Assembly: GCF_042675665.1 (NCBI RefSeq)
Contig: NZ_JBHTJI010000001.1
Location: 1,240,001 to 1,304,000 of the forward strand
Source of the DNA: Mariniflexile jejuense
GTDB taxonomy: Bacteria > Bacteroidota > Bacteroidia > Flavobacteriales > Flavobacteriaceae
Reading direction: 5' to 3'
DNA: 64,000 nucleotides
The translations under genes and the position numbers were made by a program. Positions 9,092 to 18,413 of the stretch are shown piece by piece. Under the pieces are notes generated by a model. It had not been told where the DNA came from. It saw nothing but the letters and a program-made list of their open reading frames with translations, and did not search any database. Position 1 is the stretch's first letter. Each line of letters starts with the position of its first letter.

Positions 9092-10018
9092 ATGAAAAAC
9101 TTTACGCTGCTTTTTATAATTTCACTTGCTTTCTCCTCTAAAACATTTGCACAAAGTACTGCTTCATACAGTATTTCATTAACAACCATTTGGAATGAAG
9201 CCAACCATACTTCTATTCCTGCAAATGCACATTGGTCGTCGCTAGTTGGTGCAACACATAATACTGAAAATGAATTTTTCGAACTAGGTGTTGTTTCACC
9301 TAATACAAATGGCATTAAAGATGTTGCAGAATTGGGTAACAACACCAATTTTATGAACGAAGTAAACACCGCTATTTCTTTAAATAAAGCAGATAAATGG
9401 CTTAGTACAGGTGGAATTGGTAATGCTATTGGAACGTTTACAATTAATGACGTACAAGTAAATGAAAATTTCCCTTTAATAACTTTAGTATCTATGGTTG
9501 CGCCAAGTCCAGATTGGTTTATTGCTGTAAATAGCGTTACATTACGATCTGGAAATAACAGTGTTAACAATGGTTGGAAAGACACCTTTACACTAGATGT
9601 TTTTGCCTACGATTCTGGAACTGATGATGGTACAGATTACACTTCTTTAAATGCTGTAAGCAACCCAAGAATTGGCGTTTATAAAATTACAGGTTTCCCT
9701 ATAAATGGGAATAAAATGGGTACAATTACGTTTACTTACAATGGTTCAACATTAAGCCTTTCAAATAATAAAATAGAAAACATTAAAGTGTATCCAAATC
9801 CTGCAAAAGAGCGAGTAACCATTTCAAATATTAAAAATATCAATTTAAAATCTGTGCAACTTTATAATGTTTTAGGGCGCTTGGTTAAAGATATTTCTAC
9901 TGAATCCACTATAGAAGAATTAGATATAAACCTTACCAACTTTAGCAAAGGTATATATCTAATAAAATTGAATACAAACAACGGAAAAAGCAAAATTCAA
10001 AAGCTAATTGTCGAATAG
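9092..10018 (+). CDS. Secreted spondin-domain protein with T9SS sorting domain
   Basis: The 308-residue product has a signal peptide ending TFAQ, a spondin N-terminal-like domain (about 22-215, with PSPDWFIAVNS and a Y-D-x-GTDDG stretch that resembles the calcium-site region of spondins), and a type A Por secretion C-terminal domain (about 228-308, starting VYPNPAKERV and ending KLIVE). The T9SS signal predicts passage through the outer membrane and attachment or release at the surface. Bacterial spondin domains are poorly studied; an adhesive or matrix role is inferred from eukaryotic relatives. The next gene encodes another T9SS substrate on the same strand. Confidence 0.88.
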   Translation: MKNFTLLFIISLAFSSKTFAQSTASYSISLTTIWNEANHTSIPANAHWSSLVGATHNTENEFFELGVVSPNTNGIKDVAELGNNTNFMNEVNTAISLNKADKWLSTGGIGNAIGTFTINDVQVNENFPLITLVSMVAPSPDWFIAVNSVTLRSGNNSVNNGWKDTFTLDVFAYDSGTDDGTDYTSLNAVSNPRIGVYKITGFPINGNKMGTITFTYNGSTLSLSNNKIENIKVYPNPAKERVTISNIKNINLKSVQLYNVLGRLVKDISTESTIEELDINLTNFSKGIYLIKLNTNNGKSKIQKLIVE

Positions 10019-10071
10019 TCGATAAATCTCACGGTTTAACGTTTTTATTATTAAGCAAATAGATTTAAGGA

Positions 10072-10079
10072 TACATTTG
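10072..10079 (+). promoter_or_regulatory. TACATTTG -7-like box before the M43 protease gene
   Basis: TACATTTG matches the flavobacterial TAnnTTTG box and lies 20 nt before the protease start. A clear -33 TTG is not visible, so the support is limited. Confidence 0.3.
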
Positions 10080-10098
10080 ATTAAAATGTTTTCCCCAA

Positions 10099-12012
10099 AT
10101 GAATATTTTTAAACCTACATTACCTTATTTTTTATTTTTGATATTGATTTCGTTTAGTGTAAAAGCTCAAAACGAAATAACTTCATGCGGAACAATTACT
10201 AACGAAAAATCTTTGAATTATTTCAACAGTATAAAACCTCAAATTAAAAAATATGAACAGTTTTTTTTACAACAAAAATTTGCTAAAAACGCTTCAAAAC
10301 TTAAAACAATTAATTCCATTCCTGTAAAAGCGCATATTATTAGAAATTCTAATGGTACTGGCGGTCTTTGTATTTCAACTTTAAATAATGCTATTGCCAA
10401 TTTGAATACAATTTATGCCGATGCTTTTATGGAATTCTTTTTGTGTGATGGTATTAATTATATAAACGAAGACAAACTTTGTGATTTTAAAAAAGGTGAT
10501 GAAAAAACTTTAATAGAAACCAATAATGTTGCTGGTTTAATAAATATTTATTTTACCGATTATATTGAAAACACATCAGACGAGAGTATTTGCGGTTATG
10601 CTGATAACGAAGGTAGAAACGACGTAATTGTTATGAAAAACAGTTGTGTTTCAAATGATTCCTCTTTAGCTCACGAAATGGGGCATTTTTTCTCATTAAT
10701 GCACACACATGGTCCAAACGATACAATGACTACTGAATTTGTTGATGGTAGTAATTGCGATACCGATGGCGATGGTATTTGCGATACGCCTGCCGACCCT
10801 AAGTTAACCACCAAAAATATTAACAATTTTTGTCAATACACAGGAACAACTACCGATGCTCATGGTGATGCTTATGCTCCAGACACCAACAACATCATGT
10901 CTTACGCTATGAAAGGTTGCAGAACGCATTTTACTGAACAACAATTAGCGCGCATGTATGCTTTTTACCTCACAGCTAAAAATTATTTAGCCTGTCCAGA
11001 TTTTAATGCTAATGTAAGCGTTGATGTGAGTGAAACTTGCAACCAATCATTAACCGTTAATTTTCAAAGTAATTGTAAAAACATTACCAAATGGGAATGG
11101 GATATTGATAGTGATGGGATTATTGATTATACAACCCAAAACCCAACACATACTTATACAAGTGGCGTTTACAATGTAACACTTACTGTTTCAAACAAAC
11201 AAAAATGCATTAAAAAAACATATTCTAAACTCATAAAAGTAGGTAATACTGAAACGCTTTTTAATGATGATTTTGAAACTTACAAATTGCAAAGCGATGT
11301 TAACTGGACTATTAAAGATGCAACTCAAAACGGTTACAATTGGCTAGTAAATAAAGGCGAAACAACATCTAGCAATACCGGTCCACTTTTTAAAAACGCA
11401 TCAAATAAAACAAATACCTATATATATGCTGAAGCCTCAGGTGCTAAAGAAGGTGATATAGCCGAACTAATTTCTTCATGCATTGATGTAACAAATCCAA
11501 ATTCTGAATTGGAATTTTCATATCATATGTTTGGAAAAGGTATTGGTGAATTACATGTTGATATTAAAACTGAAAATGGGTATATAAACGATGTTATTCC
11601 TGCGCTAATTGGTAGCCAACAAAAACATCAAGATGATGCTTTTTTAATTAGAGATATTGATTTATCAGCTTATACAAATCAAACCATAAATATACGTTTT
11701 AGAGCTGTAAGAGGCAATAATTGGGATGGCGATATTGCTATTGATAATGTGTTTATTAAAACCATTGATGTACCAATATCTGATGCTGCAATAAAAGTGT
11801 ATCCAAACCCAATGACTGGCGATATTCTTTACATTAGTACAAACAATACTGATGAGGATTTGAGCTATGAAATTTCTAATTTATCCGGAAAAGTACTTGT
11901 AAATAATGTTCTTGTTAACCAACAAATTAATGTTAGTAATTTAACATCTGGCATGTATTTATTAACTATAAAAAGTAAAAATTCTAGAATTACTAAGAAA
12001 ATTGTAAAGTAA
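10099..12012 (+). CDS. M43 pappalysin-like metalloprotease with PKD domain, T9SS substrate
   Basis: A 637-residue secreted protein. After the signal peptide (ending VKAQ) comes a zinc protease domain with HEMGHFFSLMH (about residues 192-202) and a downstream NNIMSYAM Met-turn, the arrangement of cytophagalysin/ulilysin proteases of family M43. The region between them contains an Asp/Cys-rich calcium-like loop (DTDGDGICD). A PKD domain follows (about 305-372), then a jelly-roll-like domain (about 390-555), then a type A T9SS sorting domain (about 565-637). It probably degrades extracellular proteins. It follows the spondin-domain gene by 80 nt and converges on pyrD. Confidence 0.92.
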   Translation: MNIFKPTLPYFLFLILISFSVKAQNEITSCGTITNEKSLNYFNSIKPQIKKYEQFFLQQKFAKNASKLKTINSIPVKAHIIRNSNGTGGLCISTLNNAIANLNTIYADAFMEFFLCDGINYINEDKLCDFKKGDEKTLIETNNVAGLINIYFTDYIENTSDESICGYADNEGRNDVIVMKNSCVSNDSSLAHEMGHFFSLMHTHGPNDTMTTEFVDGSNCDTDGDGICDTPADPKLTTKNINNFCQYTGTTTDAHGDAYAPDTNNIMSYAMKGCRTHFTEQQLARMYAFYLTAKNYLACPDFNANVSVDVSETCNQSLTVNFQSNCKNITKWEWDIDSDGIIDYTTQNPTHTYTSGVYNVTLTVSNKQKCIKKTYSKLIKVGNTETLFNDDFETYKLQSDVNWTIKDATQNGYNWLVNKGETTSSNTGPLFKNASNKTNTYIYAEASGAKEGDIAELISSCIDVTNPNSELEFSYHMFGKGIGELHVDIKTENGYINDVIPALIGSQQKHQDDAFLIRDIDLSAYTNQTINIRFRAVRGNNWDGDIAIDNVFIKTIDVPISDAAIKVYPNPMTGDILYISTNNTDEDLSYEISNLSGKVLVNNVLVNQQINVSNLTSGMYLLTIKSKNSRITKKIVK

Positions 12013-12013
12013 G

Positions 12014-13048
12014 CTACTTCGCTTTTAAAACCGCTTGGTTAATTGCCTTTACTAAACTTGGTCCTTCATAAATAAACCCAGTGTAAACTTGAACTAAACT
12101 AGCACCTGCGTTAATTTTTTCTAAGGCATCTTCTGCCGAATGAATACCACCAACACCAATTATTGGAAACGATTTATTGCTTTTATCTGCTAAGTATTTT
12201 ATTACTCGTGTGCTTTTATCTTTAATTGGTTGCCCGCTTAAACCGCCATTTCCTATTGTTTCCAATTGCGTTTCTGTAGCTTTTAATCCACTTCTATCCG
12301 TAGATGTATTACTTGCTATCACACCATCTAATTTGGTTGTTGCAACAAGATCTACAATTTCATCTAGTTGATTATCATTTAAATCTGGTGCAATTTTTAA
12401 AAGAATTGGTTTTTGTGTTTCAAAGTTTTTATTCGCATTTTGTACAGCGCCAATTAATTCTTCTAAATAATCTTTATCATTTAATTTGGCATGACTTCCC
12501 ACGTTTGGGCAACTTACATTAAGTACAAAATAATCAACATACGGATGTAATGCATTAAAACATTCTAAATAATCTTTGGTATAATCTTCGGGTTTTGTAT
12601 GTGTGTTTTTACCAATATTACCCCCAATAATTAGTTTCTTTTTATTGTTTTTTAATTGTGAAATAGCAGCTTCCAAACCATCATTATTAAAACCCATACG
12701 GTTTATAATACCTTGGTCGCCTTTCAAGCGAAACAAACGCTTTTTTGGATTTCCTGCTTGCGCCTTTGGTGTAACCGTTCCAATTTCAATAAAACCAAAA
12801 CCAAAATTTGCCAGTTCATTGTATAATACTGCATTTTTATCAAAACCTGCAGCTAAACCTACTGGGTTTTTGAATGTTATTCCAAATAAATTACGTTCCA
12901 ATCGTTTATCTTCAACAACATATAAACTTCTAAATAGAGATTCAAAACCTGGTATTCTTGAAGTTGTTTTTATTAACGAAAATGTAAAATAGTGAATCTT
13001 TTCTGGGTCGAACAAGAAAAATAACGGGCGAAGTAATAGTTTGTACAT
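12014..13048 (-). CDS. pyrD: Quinone-dependent dihydroorotate dehydrogenase (class 2)
   Basis: A 344-residue FMN enzyme oxidising dihydroorotate to orotate in pyrimidine synthesis. The N-terminal extension (about 1-50) that docks class 2 enzymes to the membrane is present, as are AAGFDKN and the C-terminal GVGGI phosphate-binding loop. The catalytic loop reads NVSCPNV, so Cys180 appears where class 2 enzymes such as E. coli PyrD have Ser; cysteine is the base normally seen in class 1. The gene is convergent with the M43 protease, with one base between the stop codons. Confidence 0.94.
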   Translation of the reverse strand: MYKLLLRPLFFLFDPEKIHYFTFSLIKTTSRIPGFESLFRSLYVVEDKRLERNLFGITFKNPVGLAAGFDKNAVLYNELANFGFGFIEIGTVTPKAQAGNPKKRLFRLKGDQGIINRMGFNNDGLEAAISQLKNNKKKLIIGGNIGKNTHTKPEDYTKDYLECFNALHPYVDYFVLNVSCPNVGSHAKLNDKDYLEELIGAVQNANKNFETQKPILLKIAPDLNDNQLDEIVDLVATTKLDGVIASNTSTDRSGLKATETQLETIGNGGLSGQPIKDKSTRVIKYLADKSNKSFPIIGVGGIHSAEDALEKINAGASLVQVYTGFIYEGPSLVKAINQAVLKAK

Positions 13049-13213
13049 CTGTATTATTTATGCAAAAGTACTTCTAAAAATTGTAAATAAAAAATGAAGC
13101 AATTCAAAAGCTAAAAAATTTAATAATTGTACTTTTAAACCTTAAAAGGTTATTTGATTATAGTACTCAAATTTTAAAATTCCGTACTTTTATACTGTAA
13201 AAAATATATCAAA

Positions 13214-14458
13214 ATGATTTCAAAAGAACACATTATAAAACGTTTTACTAGTTACGTTACTATCGATACAGAATCAGATCCAACATCCAACACAACACCA
13301 AGTACACAAAAGCAATGGGATTTGGCAAATAAGTTGGTTGAAGAACTAAAAGCTATTGGTTTGGAAGACGTTTCAATTGATGAAAACGCATACATTATGG
13401 CTACTTTACCAAGCAATGTGGCGCACGATGTGCCAACTATTGGGTTTATTTCACATTTTGATACCTCACCCGATTTTACTGGTGCAAATGTAAAGCCTCA
13501 AATTATTGAAAATTACAACGGAAAAGATATTGTGTTAAACGAAGCTGAAAACATTATCCTTTCTCCAGATTATTTTGAAGATTTGCACCTTTATAAAGGG
13601 CAAACCTTAATAACTACCGATGGTACAACGCTTTTAGGTGCCGATGATAAAGCTGGTATTACAGAAATTGTTTCGGCTATGGAATACCTAATTAATCATC
13701 CAGAAATTAAGCATGGAAAAATTCGAGTTGGTTTTACACCCGATGAAGAAATTGGTAGAGGTGCACATAAATTTAATGTTGAAAAATTTGGAGCTAATTG
13801 GGCATACACCATGGATGGTAGCCAAATTGGTGAATTAGAATACGAAAATTTTAATGCCGCTAGTGCCGTAGTAAAAGTAAAAGGTAAAATTGTACATCCA
13901 GGTTATGCGAAAGGTAAAATGATTAACTCCATGTACATTGCGCAAGAGTTTATAAATTCGTTACCCCGACTTGAAACACCAGAACATACTGATGGATATC
14001 AAGGCTTTTTTCATTTATCATCCATAAAAGGTGAAGTAGAAGAAACTGTATTACAATACATAATTCGCGACCACGATTTAGGTCATTTTGAAGCCCGTAA
14101 AGTAGTAATGAAAAAATTAGCAAAAGAACTAAACAAACAATATGGTTGGGAAGTAATAAGCATCGAAATTAAAGACCAATATTTTAATATGCGTGAAAAA
14201 ATTGAACCTGTTATGCATATTGTTGATATTGCCGAGGAAGCTATGAAACAACTTCATATTGAACCATTAATTAAAGCCATTCGTGGTGGAACTGATGGGT
14301 CGCAACTAAGTTATATGGGTTTACCTTGCCCAAATATATTTGCTGGCGGACATAATTTTCATGGACGCTATGAATATATTCCTGTAGAAAGTATGATAAA
14401 AGCTACCGAAGTTATTTGCAAAATTGCCGAAATAACTGCAAAAAACGACTATAAATAG
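13214..14458 (+). CDS. pepT: Peptidase T (tripeptide aminopeptidase)
   Basis: A 414-residue M20B zinc aminopeptidase that removes the N-terminal residue of tripeptides in the cytoplasm. The metal and catalytic motifs ISHFDTSPD, GADDKAG and TPDEEIGRGA are present, as is the late zinc-site stretch FAGGHNFHG. The length matches the E. coli enzyme. It stands alone between pyrD and nhaD. A weak hairpin with a T run follows the stop codon. Confidence 0.95.
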   Translation: MISKEHIIKRFTSYVTIDTESDPTSNTTPSTQKQWDLANKLVEELKAIGLEDVSIDENAYIMATLPSNVAHDVPTIGFISHFDTSPDFTGANVKPQIIENYNGKDIVLNEAENIILSPDYFEDLHLYKGQTLITTDGTTLLGADDKAGITEIVSAMEYLINHPEIKHGKIRVGFTPDEEIGRGAHKFNVEKFGANWAYTMDGSQIGELEYENFNAASAVVKVKGKIVHPGYAKGKMINSMYIAQEFINSLPRLETPEHTDGYQGFFHLSSIKGEVEETVLQYIIRDHDLGHFEARKVVMKKLAKELNKQYGWEVISIEIKDQYFNMREKIEPVMHIVDIAEEAMKQLHIEPLIKAIRGGTDGSQLSYMGLPCPNIFAGGHNFHGRYEYIPVESMIKATEVICKIAEITAKNDYK

Positions 14459-14461
14459 CAC

Positions 14462-14487
14462 TCAAAAACTAGTTTGAATTTTTTTTT
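14462..14487 (+). terminator. Weak hairpin with T run after pepT
   Basis: TCAAA and TTTGA form a short stem around AACTAG, followed by a run of nine T residues. The stem is only about 5 bp, so termination is possible but not certain. Confidence 0.35.
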
Positions 14488-14533
14488 GGCTTCATCTATT
14501 TTGAGTCGAAATATATATTACATTAGTCCCAAC

Positions 14534-14583
14534 ATTGTTTACAAACAATATAAGCTTTTTTTAGTGCTTAAAATTGTTTGTAA
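14534..14583 (+). promoter_or_regulatory. Palindrome plus second half-site upstream of nhaD (candidate operator)
   Basis: ATTGTTTACAAACAAT (14534-14549) is a 7-bp inverted repeat with a 2-bp centre. ATTGTTTGTAA recurs at 14573-14583, matching the complement of the palindrome over 11 bases. Both lie within 75 bp of the nhaD start, where a repressor or activator would be expected. Confidence 0.35.
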
Positions 14584-14607
14584 CCGTGATACGCTAAACT
14601 AATTAAT

Positions 14608-15909
14608 ATGTATCTTCTACTAGCTATTGCATTCATTCTCGGCTACATTTTTATAGCCTTTGAACATCCTTTAAAAATTGACAAAGCCGCTTCAGCCATC
14701 TTAACTGGTGTTATTTGTTGGGTTATTTTAGTGCTTGGACAAAACACTATTTTTCAAACACCACATGAAGCTCATTTTATTGATGAAGCCATATTGCATC
14801 ATGTGGGTGAAATATCTCAAATTTTATTCTTCCTTTTAGGTGCTATGACCATTGTGGAACTAATTGATACACATGGTGGTTTTTACATCATAACATCTAA
14901 AATTAAAACCACAAATCGTGTTAAATTACTATGGATTATTGGTATTGTAACGTTTATACTTTCATCTGTTTTAGATAACCTTACTACAACTATTGTAATG
15001 GCCGCTTTATTAAAAAAATTGATAAAAGACCGAGAGGATATTTGGTTTTTTGGAGGCATTGTGGTTATTGCCGCCAATGCAGGTGGAGCTTGGTCTCCAA
15101 TAGGTGATGTTACCACCATCATGCTTTGGATAGGTGGACAAATAACAGCTGGAAACATCATTAAAGAAGTTTTATTACCTAGCATAGTTTGCTTATCGGT
15201 ACCTCTTTTAGCTTTAACGTTTCTTAAAAAAGGAAATATTACCCAACCAACAAGTGATTTAAAAACCAATAACGAACACCACCAAGTTGCAAGTTATTTT
15301 GAAGCGTCTTTAATACTTTGGTTAGGAGTTGCTGGTTTATTATTTGTTCCTGTTTTTAAAACTCTTACCCATTTACCGCCTTTTATGGGTATTCTTTTAA
15401 GTTTGGGTGTTTTATGGGTAGTAACAGAACTTATTCATAAAAATAAACCTGCAGAACACCGCCATAATCTATCGGTAGCTAGTGTTATTAGAAAGGTTGA
15501 TACTCCTAGTGTTTTATTCTTTTTAGGAATTCTTTTAGCTGTAGCTAGTTTACAAACTGGTGGTCATTTAATACAAGTTGCAACATGGTTAAATGATACG
15601 TTTGGTAATATTTATATCATAAATATCATTATTGGTTTAATTTCTTCTATTGTAGATAATGTGCCACTTGTAGCTGGTGCTATGGGTATGTATCCACTAT
15701 CTTTATATCCACAAGACCATGCGTTTTGGGAACTTTTAGCCTATTGTGCAGGAACTGGAGGTAGCTCATTAATTATAGGTTCTGCAGCTGGTGTAGCTAT
15801 TATGGGTATTTTGAAAATTGACTTTATTTGGTATCTTAAAAAAATTAGCTGGTTAGCAATTCTTGGGTATTTATCTGGTGTTTTAACCTATTATGTTTTA
15901 AATTTATAG
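14608..15909 (+). CDS. nhaD: Na+/H+ antiporter NhaD
   Basis: A 433-residue polytopic inner-membrane protein with about 12 helices, matching the NhaD branch of the ion transporter superfamily. Recognisable stretches are SSVLDNLTTTIVMAALLKK, NAGGAWSPIGDVTT and IVDNVPLVAGAMGMY; these two-fold repeated Asp-Asn and Gly-rich segments form the ion path in the family. It exports Na+ or Li+ in exchange for protons and fits a marine or salt-exposed bacterium. A YdeI-like gene follows after 24 nt. Confidence 0.94.
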   Translation: MYLLLAIAFILGYIFIAFEHPLKIDKAASAILTGVICWVILVLGQNTIFQTPHEAHFIDEAILHHVGEISQILFFLLGAMTIVELIDTHGGFYIITSKIKTTNRVKLLWIIGIVTFILSSVLDNLTTTIVMAALLKKLIKDREDIWFFGGIVVIAANAGGAWSPIGDVTTIMLWIGGQITAGNIIKEVLLPSIVCLSVPLLALTFLKKGNITQPTSDLKTNNEHHQVASYFEASLILWLGVAGLLFVPVFKTLTHLPPFMGILLSLGVLWVVTELIHKNKPAEHRHNLSVASVIRKVDTPSVLFFLGILLAVASLQTGGHLIQVATWLNDTFGNIYIINIIIGLISSIVDNVPLVAGAMGMYPLSLYPQDHAFWELLAYCAGTGGSSLIIGSAAGVAIMGILKIDFIWYLKKISWLAILGYLSGVLTYYVLNL

Positions 15910-15933
15910 ACTGTAAATTTTACGTCTATAAAA

Positions 15934-16533
15934 ATGAAAAAAGCCAATTCGGTTGAAGAATACATTGAAGAACACGCACAATTTAGCGATGCGTTAACAC
16001 TTTTACGAAACATTATCACTTCAACAGAATTAGAAGAAAGTATTAAATGGAATGCGCCTATTTATGCACTAGATGGAAAAAACATTATGGGTTTAGGTGC
16101 TTTTAAACATCATTTTGGAATTTGGTTTTTTAATGGTGTTTTCTTGAAAGATGAAAAAAAACTGCTTGAATCTGCTCAAGAAAAAACAAAAGGTTTAAGA
16201 CAAATGCGTTTTGAGTCAATTAAAGATATTGATAAAAATAGTGTGTTAGCTTACGTAAAAGAAGCTATTGAAAACCAAAAACTAGGTAAGGAAATTAAGC
16301 CAAGTAAAACTACCAAAAAAGATATTGTTATTCCTGAAGAACTTAAAAAACATTTAAAAGAGAATCTTGTTTTATTTGACGCTTTTAAACTTTTAACACC
16401 CAGCAAACAGCGTGAATATTGTGAATATATTTTTGAGGCAAAACGTGATGTTACCAAACTTACACGTATAGAAAAAATAACACCCATGATTATACAAGGT
16501 ATTGGTTTAAACGATAAATATAAAAACTGTTAA
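15934..16533 (+). CDS. YdeI/OmpD-associated family protein (DUF1801)
   Basis: A 199-residue cytoplasmic protein. The first ~110 residues form a DUF1801-like domain (KWNAPIYALDGKNIMG, then FGIWFFNG), and the C-terminal part (about 120-195) is the OmdA/YdeI region containing LTPSKQREYCEYI. The biochemical function is unknown. It follows nhaD by 24 nt and may share its transcript, which ends at a strong hairpin directly after the stop codon. Confidence 0.85.
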   Translation: MKKANSVEEYIEEHAQFSDALTLLRNIITSTELEESIKWNAPIYALDGKNIMGLGAFKHHFGIWFFNGVFLKDEKKLLESAQEKTKGLRQMRFESIKDIDKNSVLAYVKEAIENQKLGKEIKPSKTTKKDIVIPEELKKHLKENLVLFDAFKLLTPSKQREYCEYIFEAKRDVTKLTRIEKITPMIIQGIGLNDKYKNC

Positions 16534-16570
16534 AACAGAAAAGCTTCCTATTTGGAAGCTTTTCTGTTTT
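16532..16570. terminator. Bidirectional terminator between ydeI-like gene and proB
   Basis: A 17-bp perfect inverted repeat (AAAACAGAAAAGCTTCC and its complement) around TATTT has A and T runs on both sides. It can end both the rightward ydeI-like transcript and the leftward proB transcript. Confidence 0.9.
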
Positions 16571-16585
16571 ACGCAAATCAAATAA

Positions 16586-17356
16586 TTATAACGATACCTT
16601 TGTACCAACTGCTTTACCATCTATAATATCAATAATAACATTATCTGTTTTTCCATTAACAATATAAGTTGGAACATTATTTGCCGCCGCTTGTTGGGCA
16701 TAATCTAATTTTGAGCCCATACCGCCTCTTCCTTCTGCTTCACCTTTATTACTGTCTTTTATATATTTATCTAAATTTTCGTTAGGATTTACATTTTTTA
16801 TTAAATCACTACTTTCTGAATCTGGGTGTCCTGTGTAAAGTCCATCAATATCTGTTAAAATAATAAGTTTATCAGCATTAATAAGTTGTGCTATTAAACT
16901 AGCTAATTCATCATTATCTGAAAACATAGACATGGTAACCGAAACCGCATCATCTTCATTCGCAATAGGAATAACACCTTCAGCCAACAAACCTTCACAA
17001 CAATTAATCATGTTTTGCCTGTGAATACCCGGACTAAAATCGCGTTTGGTAGGAAGTACTTGTGCACATTTCATTCCAAAATCCTGAAAAATACTATAAT
17101 ACAAACGCATCATTCGAGGTTGCCCGATTGCAGAATATACTTGCCTGCGTTGTGTTTTATCTTTTATTTTAGACTTCCCCAAAACCTCTTTTCCTGCAAT
17201 AACAGAACCAGACGATACTAGTACGCAAATAATATCACGCTCATAAAGTTCGGCTATTTGCTTTACCAGGTTTCGTAAAACGGGTCTAACAATTCTGTTG
17301 TCTCTGTTGGTCATAACATTTGTACCAACTTTAATAACTATTCTTTCTTTGTACAT
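16586..17356 (-). CDS. proB: Glutamate 5-kinase (short form)
   Basis: A 256-residue amino-acid kinase making gamma-glutamyl phosphate, the first step of proline synthesis. KVGTNVMTN, VSSGSVIAG, ANEDDAVS and ILTDIDGLYTGHP mark the kinase fold. It ends after the kinase domain, so the PUA domain of longer enzymes such as E. coli ProB is absent, which is common in this phylum. It lies 1 nt after proC and is the last gene of the operon. proA, the usual partner, is not present in the window. Confidence 0.95.
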   Translation of the reverse strand: MYKERIVIKVGTNVMTNRDNRIVRPVLRNLVKQIAELYERDIICVLVSSGSVIAGKEVLGKSKIKDKTQRRQVYSAIGQPRMMRLYYSIFQDFGMKCAQVLPTKRDFSPGIHRQNMINCCEGLLAEGVIPIANEDDAVSVTMSMFSDNDELASLIAQLINADKLIILTDIDGLYTGHPDSESSDLIKNVNPNENLDKYIKDSNKGEAEGRGGMGSKLDYAQQAAANNVPTYIVNGKTDNVIIDIIDGKAVGTKVSL

Positions 17357-17357
17357 T

Positions 17358-18164
17358 TTAATATTCTTTTCCTAATTCTACAGCACGATTAAATGCTGCA
17401 AATGCTGCTTCTTTTATTAATTCGCCAACATTATTATCTTCCATAGAATCCAATGCTGCACGTGTGGTACCTCCTTTTGAAGCCACTTTTTCCATCCATG
17501 AATTAGGTGATAAATTTGATTGATTAAACAATTCTACCGCTCCAGTAAAAGTTTGACTTACCAATACCGTAGAATCGTTTTTAGAAAAGCCCATTTGTAA
17601 AGCAGCTTCCATCATGCTTTGCATAAAATAAAACACATAGGCTGGTCCACTACCCGAAATTCCTGTTGAGGCATCAATAAAATTTTCGCTAGATACACGC
17701 ATCGACTTTCCTGTGGTATCTAATAAACTTTCTACTGTTAGCATTTCAATTCTAGAAACTTCTGGTGAAGTAACGTACGATGTTAAGCCTTTCCCTATTT
17801 GTGCTGGCAAATTTGGCATAGCTCTAACTATTTTGTTCAATCCTGTTAGTTCTTTTATTGAAGGTATAGAAACACCTGCCATGATTGAAACCAATATTTG
17901 TTGTGGTTGTACCAAGGTTTTTATGGCTTTAAATACACCTTCGGCATGGTATGGTTTTACAGCTATAAATATGATATCTGCTTGAGGAACACAATCTTCC
18001 AATTCTTTAAAAGCATCAAAATGTGATATTTGGTTTAATTCTTCTAGTTTTTCTTCAGATTTGTCTAAAACCATAATGTTCCGTTTTTTCAATAGCTTTG
18101 ATTTCGACATACCTTCTGCATAGGTTAACCCCATGTTTCCTGCACCTATTACTAGTACTTTCAT
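17358..18164 (-). CDS. proC: Pyrroline-5-carboxylate reductase
   Basis: A 268-residue NAD(P)H enzyme for the final step of proline synthesis. The Rossmann fingerprint VIGAGNMG is at the N-terminus, followed by AVKPYH, and the C-terminal substrate and dimer region carries the family signature (SGSGPAYVFYFM, ASKGGTTRAALD). It is followed at once by proB and preceded by a 63-codon gene after a 23-nt gap. Confidence 0.95.
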   Translation of the reverse strand: MKVLVIGAGNMGLTYAEGMSKSKLLKKRNIMVLDKSEEKLEELNQISHFDAFKELEDCVPQADIIFIAVKPYHAEGVFKAIKTLVQPQQILVSIMAGVSIPSIKELTGLNKIVRAMPNLPAQIGKGLTSYVTSPEVSRIEMLTVESLLDTTGKSMRVSSENFIDASTGISGSGPAYVFYFMQSMMEAALQMGFSKNDSTVLVSQTFTGAVELFNQSNLSPNSWMEKVASKGGTTRAALDSMEDNNVGELIKEAAFAAFNRAVELGKEY

Positions 18165-18187
18165 TCTTTTTTAGTTTTTCGTTTTAT

Positions 18188-18379
18188 TTAAACAAATAGC
18201 ATACAGTCTGTACAATCTTTTACTTCACCATAATACGTTTCTCGGTATTGGTGAAGTGTTTTAATAGGCAAACCAAATAAGTACTTTTTAATATAAGTTA
18301 CTTTGGTTGTTAACTCGCCCATTTTAAGACTGTGTCGCTTTTCGTATTTTGTTTTTCGTTTTATATATAAAATTTTCAT
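18188..18379 (-). CDS. Small basic protein of unknown function, upstream of proC
   Basis: A 63-residue reading frame that fits the spacing and strand of the GNAT-proC-proB series. It is rich in Lys, Tyr and Thr and ends with a Cys pair (DCTDCMLFV). I do not assign a family. Small proteins with a similar core (KYLFGLPIKTLHQYRETYYGE is the recognisable region) seem familiar from flavobacteria, but that is memory, not a search. Conserved co-location with proC would support it being real. Confidence 0.5.
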   Translation of the reverse strand: MKILYIKRKTKYEKRHSLKMGELTTKVTYIKKYLFGLPIKTLHQYRETYYGEVKDCTDCMLFV

Positions 18380-18413
18380 GTGTGTGTTTTTGTTAATGTA
18401 TTTTGATGATTGA

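Noticed and set aside
9064..9585. A 173-codon open frame on the minus strand opposite the spondin gene
   Set aside because: It lies wholly over a gene with signal peptide, spondin domain and sorting domain, and its product has no recognisable features.
12177..12992. Several plus-strand frames across pyrD
   Set aside because: pyrD is complete and conserved on the minus strand; the overlapping frames have no family features.
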